A DNA stretch of 64,000 nt from the NCBI GenBank assembly GCA_024364735.1, contig JAGFNQ010000957.1:516322-580321 (forward strand), given 5' to 3'. Positions 31,937-40,415 of the stretch are shown here, in pieces. The position numbers and the translations under genes were made by a program. Source of the stretch: Boesenbergia rotunda (taxonomy: Eukaryota > Streptophyta > Magnoliopsida > Zingiberales > Zingiberaceae). Numbering within the stretch: the first letter of the stretch is position 1; the number at the start of each line of letters is the position of its first letter. The notes beneath the pieces are model-generated. The model was not told the origin of the DNA. It worked only from the letters and a program-made list of their open reading frames with translations, and did no database searches.

Positions 31937-32113
31937 ATTCTTGTATTGCTCATAGGCATAAAAACTTATTGAAGAATATGGTAAGCAGTGAGCAATTGTC
32001 ACCAAATTTCCTTTCCATAATGCTCTAAAACCTTCTTTAGAAACAATTCGTGAAGCCTCCTTCCATATGCTTGCTTTCCCTAGAGCAACTGTGTCAGAGT
32101 GCATTCCTTGCAC
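31937..32113 (-). pseudogene. Captured exon of a mitochondrial carrier family gene
   Basis: A 177-base segment (59 codons) lies between an acceptor (TTTAG before GTGCAAGG at 32113) and a donor (GTAAGT, plus-strand 31931-31936). It reads VQGMHSDTVALGKASIW, SRIVSKEGFRALWKGNLVTI and SSISFYAYEQYKN. The motif GxxALWKGNLVTIAHRLPYSS is familiar from plant mitochondrial substrate carriers; here the arginine before LPYSS is cysteine. A carrier has six membrane helices and about 300 residues, so this is one exon only and not functional by itself. Its intact splice sites show capture from genomic DNA rather than from mRNA. Confidence 0.8.
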
Positions 32114-32119
32114 CTAAAT

Positions 32120-32999
32120 TTGGCAACCAACAATTAAAACCATGAAATATACAAAGATGAAGGGATACCAAGTTTATACATCAAACTAAAAACCAGAAAA
32201 CAAACATTGGCTCTCGCTAATTTGGGTTCCTAACTATTTACACTTTTAATTGCTACATTTATGAAAGCTCAAAGCAGCCTGAATAGCTTTCATCAAATTA
32301 AAAGGAGATGAGACACAGTCTTGTAGAGATCCAAAGCCATGGGGATGTCCTAGCCTAGGGATTCAAAACTTGAGTTGTCCACATGCAAATATTTCATGTG
32401 AACATTGGAATACGTAAAAAAGGTTAACCTAAAGAAAGCACTCTTTACTTGTATTACTACTACACCTTTCTCTTTGTCATTACTTTAGGAGCAAGATAGG
32501 TCATATGTCTCCTTGAATCAACTGGTTCCTGCATTGATGTTCTTGCACTTAAACTTATGCCTAGTATTAAATGCCTGGAGCCCTCCGGCCTTGTTATTCT
32601 CCTGCAATCCATTTTGATTGCTGAGTACAGGAAGAGAAAGCTTTTATATAAATGGATCAGTCGTAATCCTCTTTCAAAGTTTTCCCAACAATCCATGACT
32701 TGTCTACTTATGGCAGCCTTTAAGTTCCTTTTACTAACATGATAAACTCATGTGACAAGTTTTCCTATAAGTTTGAACATTCTGATAAAAAGGGAATGAG
32801 GAAAAGGCGTTAATATCATGAAGGAAAAATTGATAGCATAACCAACTTGCCTTGTTGATCGATAATTTTTCGACTTGGTGTATATGAGCGCAGAAGATTG
32901 TTGGTTGGTTTGGTTTGTTGTCAACTCGATCATTCTTGCTGTAATTGACATGGGATATTGTTCAGGGCATGTCTCCTTCAAGTATCCTTCATGTCTTGC
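32120..32999. other. CACTA interior between the two captured gene fragments
   Basis: No gene recognised. A short minus-strand frame (32460-32696) has no family resemblance that I can see. 32940-33030 contains two copies of CATGGGATATTGTTCAG.. with different flanks, close to the 3' end of the HD-Zip fragment. Confidence 0.4.
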
Positions 33000-33936
33000 T
33001 CAACCCATCATGGGATATTGTTCAGTGGCGCCCAGCGAGAAGGGTTGCGGCTTCGAGAAGAGGGAGGCGAAGGAGTTGGGTGGCCGGTCGGAGGTGTTGG
33101 AGTTGGCGTTGGCGGCGGGGGTGGTAGACGTGACGCGCTCGCAGGAGGGGCACATGGAGAGGGTGGTGGCGGGGAGATGCATGTAGAAAGGGTGAGAGGT
33201 CTTGAGGGCCCTCAGCTCTGCCACCTCCTTCTGGAGCCGCCGGTTCTCTTCCGTCAGCGTCTGGTAGCAGTGTTTCAGGTACTCGCAGTCCACTTCCGTT
33301 TGTTTCAGCTTCGTCCTGGCATCACTGGGAGTTTAATCCGAATGGAAGAAATCATAGAGTCAAAAATAGGGTTTGAAGAAGAAAGAATACCTAGCTCTTC
33401 TGTTTTGAAACCAGACCTCTACCTGGCGAGGCCGCAGGTTGAGCTGCTTCGCCAGAGCAAGCTTCTACTTCTGAAACAGCAGAAAGAGTCAAGATTTTGC
33501 TTCCAAAAAAGGGTAATGGTGGATTTCTGCTTGCATCCGGATTCTTACGGGGTTGAGGGTGTTGTGCTCCTTGAAGCTCTCCTCGAGGAAGGCGGACTGC
33601 TCCTTGGAAAGTCAGAGTTTCTTCCTCCCCATCCCGTTCTCCTCCTCGTCGCTTACCCTCGAAGAAGCCCTCTCTGCCGCAGCCTTCGCATCTCGCAGCG
33701 GAGAACTCCATCTGGAAGGAGGATACGGTGCTATTGGGAGACGATGACGTTGCCGCCCCCACATCCGCTTCCTCGACGGACGGCGCCCGGTTCACGTCGA
33801 ACCCTCGCATCGACGCTTCCATAGTCCCTGCAAAAGAAATCGACCCAAAATCCATCACCATTTCTTGCATAAAAAAACTGGATTGATTGCTAGCGACATT
33901 TCGGATCTCAAAATCCTCATTCATTTCCATCCCCAA
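33000..33936 (-). pseudogene. Captured HD-Zip class II homeobox gene fragment, three exons
   Basis: HD-Zip II proteins are plant transcription factors with a homeodomain, leucine zipper and CPSCE motif. Exon 1 (33549-33936) starts MGMEMNEDFEIRN and later gives, in another frame, RKKL-stop-LSKEQSAFLEESFKEH, helix 1 of the homeodomain; donor GTAAGA. Exon 2 (33391-33470) gives LALAKQLNLRPRQVEVWFQN with a stop replacing glutamine at its start. Exon 3 (33000-33315) gives the zipper TEVDCEYLKHCYQTLTEE, then TTLSMCPSCERV, and a stop after EQYPMMG. Splice sites are consensus. Two stops and a frameshift make it a pseudogene. HAT4/HOX-like parents are likely; the exact one cannot be told. Confidence 0.88.
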
Positions 33937-34380
33937 ATCGTTTTCGAAAAATTCTCAAGAGTTTACCAGTTCCCTTACCGATCTCGGACGCCCACGGGAA
34001 CCGTCGCTGGGAAGATGAGGGTTGGTCGGAACGAGGCAAGAGGGGAAGGAGGTTAAGCTGCAGTGTTGGCTCGGCGATGCGAAGAGGAGATTGTGCGAAG
34101 AGGCAAGATGGGAAGGAGGTTGGGCGATGATGGGTTGCGGCGATGCGAAGAGGAGAGGCTGGCTCAACTCTGGCGAGGACAGGTGGCGATGGGCTGGGGA
34201 GGGGTTGGCGATGTCGGGCGAGAGGGAGAGGAGGAAGGGAGAGGGGTCGGCGAGGGTGGGGTTCGGGTGGAGAAGCAAGGGCACGGCAAAAAGGGGAGGT
34301 ACCATGTGTTATAATGTAAACGGCGGGCGTTTTTATTTTCGCGCTCGCTCGCTGTTGTGTATTACCACGTAAGCAACACA
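33937..34380 (-). other. GC-rich segment upstream of the captured HD-Zip fragment
   Basis: Long frames are open on both strands because of GC-rich repeats such as GGCGATGCGAAGAGGAGA (near 34073 and 34137). On the minus strand the text is proline- and serine-rich. It may be the 5' UTR or promoter of the captured gene, or a third captured piece. I do not call a protein. Confidence 0.4.
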
Positions 34381-34595
34381 AATAGACAACATTTATTTAA
34401 AACCAGTTGTCGCAACTAACCAAATAGACATCAGTTTTTAAAAAAACCGTTGTCTTTGCCATACATAAGACAACGGTTTTTTAACAACCGTTGTCTTTTT
34501 CCGCAAAAAAACTTTTCAACATCAACGGTTTTTGAAAAAACCGTTGTTAAATAAAAAAAGACAACGGTTTTTTTAAAAACCGTTGTCTATTGGGT
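34381..34595. repeat. Right sub-terminal inverted repeats of the CACTA element
   Basis: At least six copies of AACCGTTGTC or its complement, several forming hairpins, such as GACAACGGTTTTT with AAAAACCGTTGTC (34559-34588). Confidence 0.85.
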
Positions 34596-34623
34596 ATTGT
34601 TGAATCCAAAATTTCTTGTAGTG

Positions 34624-35167
34624 GTTATAGCAATGTTTTTATCCTCTTTATGATATATAGTAAGAGAATGGCAAGAGGACGTCCTAGAAAGGCCCAAAAC
34701 AAGGAGCGAGCTCCTAGAGGACAAGAGGGTAATGTCATTATCCTCTTTATGATATATAGTAAGAGAATGACAAGAGGACGTCCTAGAAAGACCCAAAACG
34801 AGGAGTGAGCTACTAGAGGCAAGATGTAGAGTTAGTACCACCACCAAATCTTTTAGAGGTGGTGGCTCAGTTATAGAGACAGTTAGCAGAACAACAGTAA
34901 GTTATTGCCATCATGATGGCTAACCAGCAAGCTCCTGTTACCCCGCCGGCGGCGAATGTAGTGGCACCAGTTGTGACCGAAGACCCATCGGTTACATCTA
35001 TAGTCCCGGCAAGAGGGGTAAGGCAAGAAGCATACCTCATCCAGTGGCAGAATTTAAAGCCAGGGAACTTTTCAGGCATAAGCGAACCATGGGATGCTCA
35101 AGCATGGTTCAAAACTTTAGAAAGCAATGTAGAGCTACTGGACTGGCCTGAGGTAGAGAAGAATTAA
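34624..35167 (+). pseudogene. First gag start of element G, truncated
   Basis: After the CACTA element, the leader resumes and ATG at 34668 reads MARGRPRKAQNKERAPRG. RGRPRK is an AT-hook-like motif usual at the start of Tekay-type gag. The leader sequence TTATCCTCTTTATGATATATAG then repeats within it and a second MTRGRPRK follows. The frame goes on with VAPVVTEDPSVTSIVPARG, QWQNLKPGNFSGISEPWDAQ and AWFKTLESNVELLDW, then stops at about 35165, where LTR-end sequence begins. Confidence 0.75.
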
Positions 35168-35263
35168 ATTTATTTATTATTTTTAATTCGACTGGTTTTG
35201 ACCCAGCAGTAAAGTCAATGTATCGACCCTATAAGGTCAATGTTAGCAAGAGGGGTCGTTACA
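35166..35263 (+). repeat. Second LTR 3' end inside element G
   Basis: About 100 bases match the last part of the G LTR at 29608-29705 (GACTGGTTTTGACCCAGCAG ... GGGTCGTTACA). A PBS TGGTATCAGAGT follows at 35268-35279, with a leader like that at 29722. The rest of this LTR is missing. Confidence 0.85.
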
Positions 35264-35267
35264 GGTT

Positions 35268-35279
35268 TGGTATCAGAGT
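35268..35279 (+). other. Second primer binding site in element G
   Basis: TGGTATCAGAGT, closer to consensus than the first PBS (29710), after a partial LTR end. Confidence 0.8.
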
Positions 35280-35590
35280 CGTTTCCTCCCTTCCACCCCA
35301 CTGACATCGAACATCAATCCTACCTCCTACCAAGTAACAAAGAGCATATGTTTAGTTTTTTCATACATGTCTTTATTTGACTGTTAGTGTTAACATATTC
35401 TATTATGTGCATGATCAGTATATGCTACTTTGAGTATGATGATAGTGAAGTAATGCCCTGTCTCTATGAGTATGATAATAGTGAAGTAATGATTAAGCAA
35501 TGTCCTTATCCTCTTTATGATATATAGTAAGAGATAGTGAAGTAATGTTTTAGCAATGTCCTTATCCTCTTTATGATATATAGTAAGAGA

Positions 35591-36895
35591 ATGACAAGAG
35601 GACGTCCTAGAAAGGCCCAAAACAAGGAGCGAGCTCCTAAAGGACAAGAGGGTAATGTCATTATCCTCTTTATGATATATAGTAAGAGAATGACAAGAGG
35701 ACGTCCTAGAAAGATCCAAAACGAGGGGCGAGCTCCTAGAGGCAAGAGGCAGAGTTAGTACAACCACCAAATCTCTTAGAGGTGGTGGCTCAATTATAGA
35801 GAGTTAGTAGAACAACAGCAAGTTATTACCACCATAATGGCTAACCAGCAAGCCGCTCCTGTTACCCCGCCGGTGGCGAATGTAGTGGCACCAGTTGTGA
35901 CCGAAGACCCATTGGTTACATCTGTAGTCCCGACAAGGGGGGTAAGGCAAGAAACATACCTCATCCAATGGCAGAAACTAAAGCCAGGGAACTTTTCAGG
36001 CACAGCCGAACCATGGGATGCTCAAGCATGGTTCAAAACGTTGGAAAGCATAGTAGAGCTACTGGACTGGCCTGAGGTAGAGAAGATAAAGTGTGCATCT
36101 TTCTGCCTTACGGGAGATACTAGAATGTAGTGAGAGAGAGTCAAGGCCAAGAGAAATGTCAACCAGATGGCATGGGTCGACTTCGAGATCGAGTTCTTCG
36201 AAGAATACTATCACATGCGAGTAACCAACAAACATTATGATGAATTCACGGTGTTCGGACAAGGAGAACCATCCGTGGATGAAGTAGTGAAGAAGTTCAA
36301 CCGGCTAGCTCGTTTGTGCCCAGAGCTAGTTGGCACTAAAAGAGAAAGAGTCAGGCTAATGCTCAAGATGTTAAAGCCTGAGATAGCTTTCAATGTGGCC
36401 AACGGTGTTAATAGGTCGCAGACCAGTGGCAGAAACTAAAGCCAGGGAACTTTTCAGGCACAAGCGAACCATGGGATGCTCAACCATGGTTCAAAACTTT
36501 GGAAAACATAGGAGAGCTATTGCACTGGCCTGAGGTAGAGAAGATAAAGTGCATCATTCTACCTTACAGGAGATGCTAGAATGTAGTGAGAGAGAGTCAA
36601 GGCCAAGAGAAATGCCAGCCAGATGACATGGGCCGACTTCGAGATCGAGTTCTTCGAGGAATACTTTAACATGCGAGTAACTAACAAGCATTATGATGAA
36701 TTCACGGAGTTCGGACAAGGAGAACCATCCGTGGATGAAGTAGTGAAGAAGTTCAACCGGCTAGCTCGTCTGTGCCCAGAGCAGTTGGCACTGAAAGAGA
36801 AAGAGTCAGGCTAATGCTGAAGATGTTAAAGCCTGAGATAGCTTTCAATGTGGCTAACGGTGTTAATAGGCCGTAGACCTCAGAAGAACTGACAA
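35591..36895 (+). pseudogene. Second gag of element G with internal tandem duplication
   Basis: ATG 35591 (MTRGRPRKAQ). The gag domain reads QWQKLKPGNFSGTAEPWDAQ, AWFKTLESIVELLDWPEVEK, then VDFEIEFFEEYYHMRVTNKH, DEFTVFGQGEPSVDEVVKKF and RLARLCPELV, the retrotransposon gag domain of Ty3/gypsy (PF03732-like). About 455 bases (roughly 35970-36424) then occur again (36428-36885) with small differences, so the second half of the domain is present twice. Stops at 36128, 36437 and others. No zinc knuckle is found; the region between gag and protease is deleted. Confidence 0.82.
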
Positions 36896-37848
36896 GTAGT
36901 GCTTTAATCACTGATGGCTAGGAACTGTACCAATTCGGATTTCCAACCAAAAACTCTATGGTGATTATGTAGTCCTTGACATGAAGGATTACAATATCAT
37001 TCTAGGGATGGATTTCTTGACCAAGCACAGTGCCTCTATTGAATGCCGCGAAAGAAGAGTAAAGTCCACACCAGATGTAGAACTTCCGTTCGAGTTTGTC
37101 GGAGACCCAAAGAGAAAGACAAAAAGGATTCTTTCTAACCTACAAGCTCATAAGATGTTAGATAATGGATATTCTGGTTATTTGGCACACATAATAGATG
37201 CAAGGCAAAAAGAAGGGCTAAAGAAAGAAAAAGTGCGGGTAGTATGTGACTATCGGGAGGTGTTTTCTGAAGAGTTACCAGGACTCCCTCCTAACCGAGA
37301 AATTGAGTTAGCTTCGGGGACCAACCCGATTTCAAAGGCACCCTATTGCATGGTGCCAGCAGAATTGAAAGAGCTGTAAGAACAAATAAAGGAGTTACTC
37401 GACAAGGGTTTCATCCGCCCTAGTCATTCGCCTTGGGGAGCTACTATGTTGTTCATCAAGAAGAAAGATGGATTTATATTGATGTGCATAGATTATCGAG
37501 CCCTGAACAAGGTGACTATCAAGAACAGATATCCTTTGCCAAGGATAGATAATTTATTTGATCAGTTGAAGGGGCAACCGTATTTTACAAGATAGACTTG
37601 CGGTCAGGTTACCATCAACTTAGAGTCAAGGAGAGAGATGTACCAAGAACGACTTTTTCAACAAGATATGGACACTACGAGTTTGTGGTCGTGCCTTTTG
37701 GAGTGACAAATGCCCCTGCAACGTTCATGGATCTAATGAATCGAGTATTCAAGGAGTTTCTTGACAAGTTTGTCATAGTCTTCATTGATGATATCCTAGT
37801 TTATTCAAAGTCTCAAGAAAAACATGACGAGCATCTAAGGGTAGTATT
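36896..37848 (+). pseudogene. Protease remnant and reverse transcriptase of element G
   Basis: The protease active site is missing; only its C-terminal DYNIILGMDFLTKHSASIEC is left (from about 36984). Then comes the linker YREVFSEELPGLPPNREIE and ISKAPYCMVPAELKEL, a TAA at 37377-37379, and in the same frame LLDKGFIRPSHSPWGATMLF, CIDYRALNKVTIKNRYPLPR. A one-base loss near 37573 shifts the frame, after which ATVFYKIDLRSGYHQLRVKE, YGHYEFVVVPFGVTNAPATF and the catalytic FIDDILVYSKS are readable. The RT ends abruptly at HLRVVF where element C inserts. It is a Ty3/gypsy RT and inactive. Confidence 0.88.
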
Positions 37849-39097
37849 TATTGGATCGGAGAAATTTGATAGAGGGGGGGGTGAATATTGATCTAGAATT
37901 TTTCAGAAAATAGAGCGATTACGCAGCGGAAAATAATAAAACAATCCCGAACACAAGTTGTTTTTACTTGGTTCGGAGTCACAGTCGGCTTCTACTCCAA
38001 GGCCCACAGCCCTTGACCGTTTACGTTGGGCAATTCTATATTTGGAAAAATCATTTACAACTTCAAGTATAGATATAGAATTGGAATTGAAATTGAAACA
38101 CTTTTCATAAATTAAATTTACCGACGCCCGAGGTGGATCGAAGTTCGAAGCAGAGGGTCGTCGTCGTCGTTGGAATCTTGAAGACGGAGCTTGTCGGAGC
38201 GTAGCGCTTGAACGAAAGTGTTTGGAGCGATGTGAGCGATGTTATCTGAATCCTTGTGGGTGAACCCCCTTTTATAGCACCCATAGTGGCGCCTATGTCG
38301 ATGGAGGCGCCTGACACGTGGCCTCTCCTGTGAGAACTCCTATCCGCAGGCTCGGTCAACGCTTATCCACTTCACTGGGGCACCTAGGCTGATGGGGGTG
38401 CCTGTGTTAACACAGGCGCCTGAGCTGACTTAGTCCAGAGGATTCGTGGTAGTTTGCTTCGATGGTTTGGATTTTGCCTTGCACTTAGGGCGCCCGTATC
38501 CATCCGAGTGCCTCACTCCTTTGAGGCGCCTCAGCTACAGAAACACGTTCCTTTGTTCCCTGCAACCAAGGTTAGTTCCAAAACACAAGAAGCAAAATAT
38601 GTTAGCCATTATTTACAGCCTAAGTTGTCCTGGTTCTGACTTTGGGTTTCCCAAATGGAACCTTAGGTCGAACCGACGCCTACTGTTCCCTTGCACGGGG
38701 AACGCGCCCTCACCTACTCCTCTCAGGAGAGTTAACCTTTTGCCAACTGGCTCCTCCGGTTGGACTTTTACCCAATCCACTCAATCAGGTCTTCGTGCCC
38801 AGTCCGCGACCAGGACTTCTTGCTCAACTTCCGGTCGGTCTTCGGTGCCCAACCCTTTGCCAGGACATATTGTCCAGTCCTCGACCTGGACTTCTTTGCC
38901 CAACTTCCGGTCAGGTCTTCTTGCTCAGTCCTTGACCAGGACTTCTTGACCAGCCCTTTGCCAGGACTTCTTGCCTAGTGTACCTAGGACTTTCCAGCAC
39001 ACTTAGTAAGCTTGTTAGATCACATTAACACCTTAACTTCTGAACCCTTTGCCATTATCAAAACACAGGTTTGACTTAGGTGCTTCCTGCACCAACA
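37849..39097 (-). repeat. 3' LTR of element C
   Basis: The left edge is TATTGGATCGG (expected TGTTGGATCGG), the right edge CTGCACCAACA. Matches the 5' LTR part at 58917-59449. Includes GGCGCC clusters (38285-38535) and an array of about 35-bp units with CCAGGACTTCTTG (38790-38975). Frames at 38446-38978 are shadows of that array. Confidence 0.88.
38270..38320 (-). promoter_or_regulatory. LTR promoter of element C (3' LTR): G-box and TATA box
   Basis: Minus-strand CACGTG (38315-38320) lies about 38 bases before TATAAAA (38270-38276). The 5' LTR copy has them at 59384-59389 and 59339-59345. Confidence 0.65.
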
Positions 39098-39111
39098 ATC
39101 TCCCCCTTTTT
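39098..39111 (-). other. Polypurine tract of element C
   Basis: The plus strand ATCTCCCCCTTTTT beside the LTR end is a sense purine run; the same context (ATTTATGGCAAC) is seen in A and B in reverse. Confidence 0.85.
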
Positions 39112-39969
39112 GATTTATGGCAACATGGTTCAAAAAGTTAAGTTAAAAAGATAACAAGCAAAGAATTCGAAAAAAACATTCAGTTTTCTCTCCCCCTGAA
39201 ACGGATATTCTCCCCCTGAGTTTTTCAAAGATATGTGGGTTTTTTGTAAACCTTCTAAGTGCTTTAGATTTGACTAAGTGTTGAAGTATTTATGCTTTAA
39301 AAAAAATCAAGCCTTTTATACTTAGAAATTTTCCCAAAAGGTTTTTCCATACTTTTCATACTTGGAAGATTTCAAAAAGTTTTTCACACTTAAAAAAAAA
39401 CTTTCAAACCGTTTTTCAAGTCTTTCATACTTAGAAAAATTTTCAAAACATTTTTCAAGTCTTTCATAGAAAAATTTTAAAAACGTTTTTCATACTTAGA
39501 AAGTTTCTTTTTACATACTTAGATAATTTTCCAAAAGGTTTTTCAAGTCTTTCATAGAAAATTTTCTTGGAAACAATTTGTGTAAAATAACTTAGAGAGT
39601 TTCACTTAGAACCATTTTAAGTACTTAGAAAATGTTGAGGTGCTTTAGAAAATACTTAAAAATACTTAGTTTTGAAATGCTTAGATTTGAAAAACATTTT
39701 CAAGACTTAGTTGTTTACTTTACTTTTTGAAAAAGAGATAAAATTTTAAAAAAAAATTATCCTTTCCTTTCTCTCCCCCTTTGCCATATATAAAAAAAAA
39801 TAATACTAATTACAGCAGGTAAAGTAGATAAAAAAAATGAAGTTCTGTATTAAACCAACTCTAATAAGTATAAGATGGACCAAACCAAATTAAATCGTTC
39901 TTGTTCGGGTCCTGTCTAACCCAGTTAGCTACTTAATAACTGTCATAAACAGTAGCTTTCGCTAGGGTT
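39112..39969 (-). other. 3' spacer of element C with AT-rich tandem units
   Basis: 39300-39720 is built from units like TTTTTCATACTTAGAAA and TTTTCAAGTCTTTCATA, 30-40 bases each, matching in position the arrays of A and B. 39830-39969 is shared with A and B (CTAACCCAGTTAGCTACTTA). No gene. The last five bases, GGGTT at 39965-39969, are the left target site copy of the next insert. Confidence 0.7.
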
Positions 39970-40415
39970 TGTAACGACCCAGCCCGTCGACTCGACCCCT
40001 CGGCCCCTTGGGCGACCAAATTCCATTTTTGGCGGCCCAACAACCTGGCCCTTTTGGTCGTCGACCGTCGACAGTCGTTACTCACAATAACTTCCCACCC
40101 CTGGCCAGTGAATTTTTGCCTTCCTAGGATTCGAACTCTAGACCACTAAGCTAAGTACTAGAGTTTATGAATCCTGGTAGCCAAGTGAGCGCGGCTCACT
40201 TGGCTACCAGGATTCATAAACTCTAGTACTTAGCTTGGAGGTCTAGAGTTCAAATCCTGGGGAAGGCAAAAATCCACTGGCCAGGGGTGGGAAGTTCATA
40301 TGAGTAACGACGGTAGACGGTCGACGACCAAAGGGGCTAGGTTGTTGGGCCGCCAAAAATAGAATTTGGCCGCCCAAGGGGCCGAGGGGTCGAGTCGATG
40401 GGCCGGGTCGTTATA
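39970..40415. repeat. Long inverted repeat (hairpin) with tRNA-like sequence
   Basis: Two arms of about 220 bases face each other around GCG at 40191-40193. The outer parts TGTAACGACCC and GGGTCGTTATA and the inner CCAAGTGAGC and GCTCACTTGG pair. The right arm read forward has a tRNA-like start (GGCTCACTTGG, A-box-like) and AGTTCAAATCCTGG (B-box-like), as in tRNA-derived SINEs. A third, more diverged copy of the unit in left-arm orientation follows at about 40430-40600. Confidence 0.8.

Larger units (their letters stand above)
29991..34623. mobile_element. CACTA (En/Spm) DNA transposon, non-autonomous, carrying gene fragments
   Basis: Left end CACTAGTAGAAAAATA, right end TTTCTTGTAGTG (reverse complement CACTACAAGAAA), with the 3-bp target duplication GTT on both sides (29988-29990 and 34624-34626). 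Sub-terminal repeats of ACCGTTGTC/GACAACGGT are dense at 30020-30250 and 34390-34595. I see no transposase frame. The interior has exon-like fragments of at least two plant genes, on the minus strand. Confidence 0.92.
27842..37848 (+). mobile_element. Element G: Ty3/gypsy chromovirus (Tekay/Del-like), partial
   Basis: 5' LTR, PBS, leader (holding a CACTA transposon), a first gag start, a second LTR end with PBS and leader, gag, protease remnant and RT, cut at 37848 by element C. RT and protease sequences resemble the Tekay/Del group. Integrase, chromodomain and 3' LTR would be beyond the nested insertions and are not in view. Confidence 0.85.

Noticed and set aside
32958..33824. Plus-strand frame of 288 codons over the HD-Zip fragment
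   Set aside because: It is antisense to three recognised HD-Zip exons and crosses their introns; GC-rich DNA keeps it open.
33000..33936. A functional HD-Zip II gene
   Set aside because: A stop in helix 1 of the homeodomain, a stop at the start of exon 2 and a frameshift in exon 1, all within a CACTA transposon.
33917..34381. Proline/serine-rich minus-strand frame of 154 codons
   Set aside because: Both strands are open over GC-rich repeats; no known domain, and it overlaps the start of the HD-Zip fragment in a different frame.
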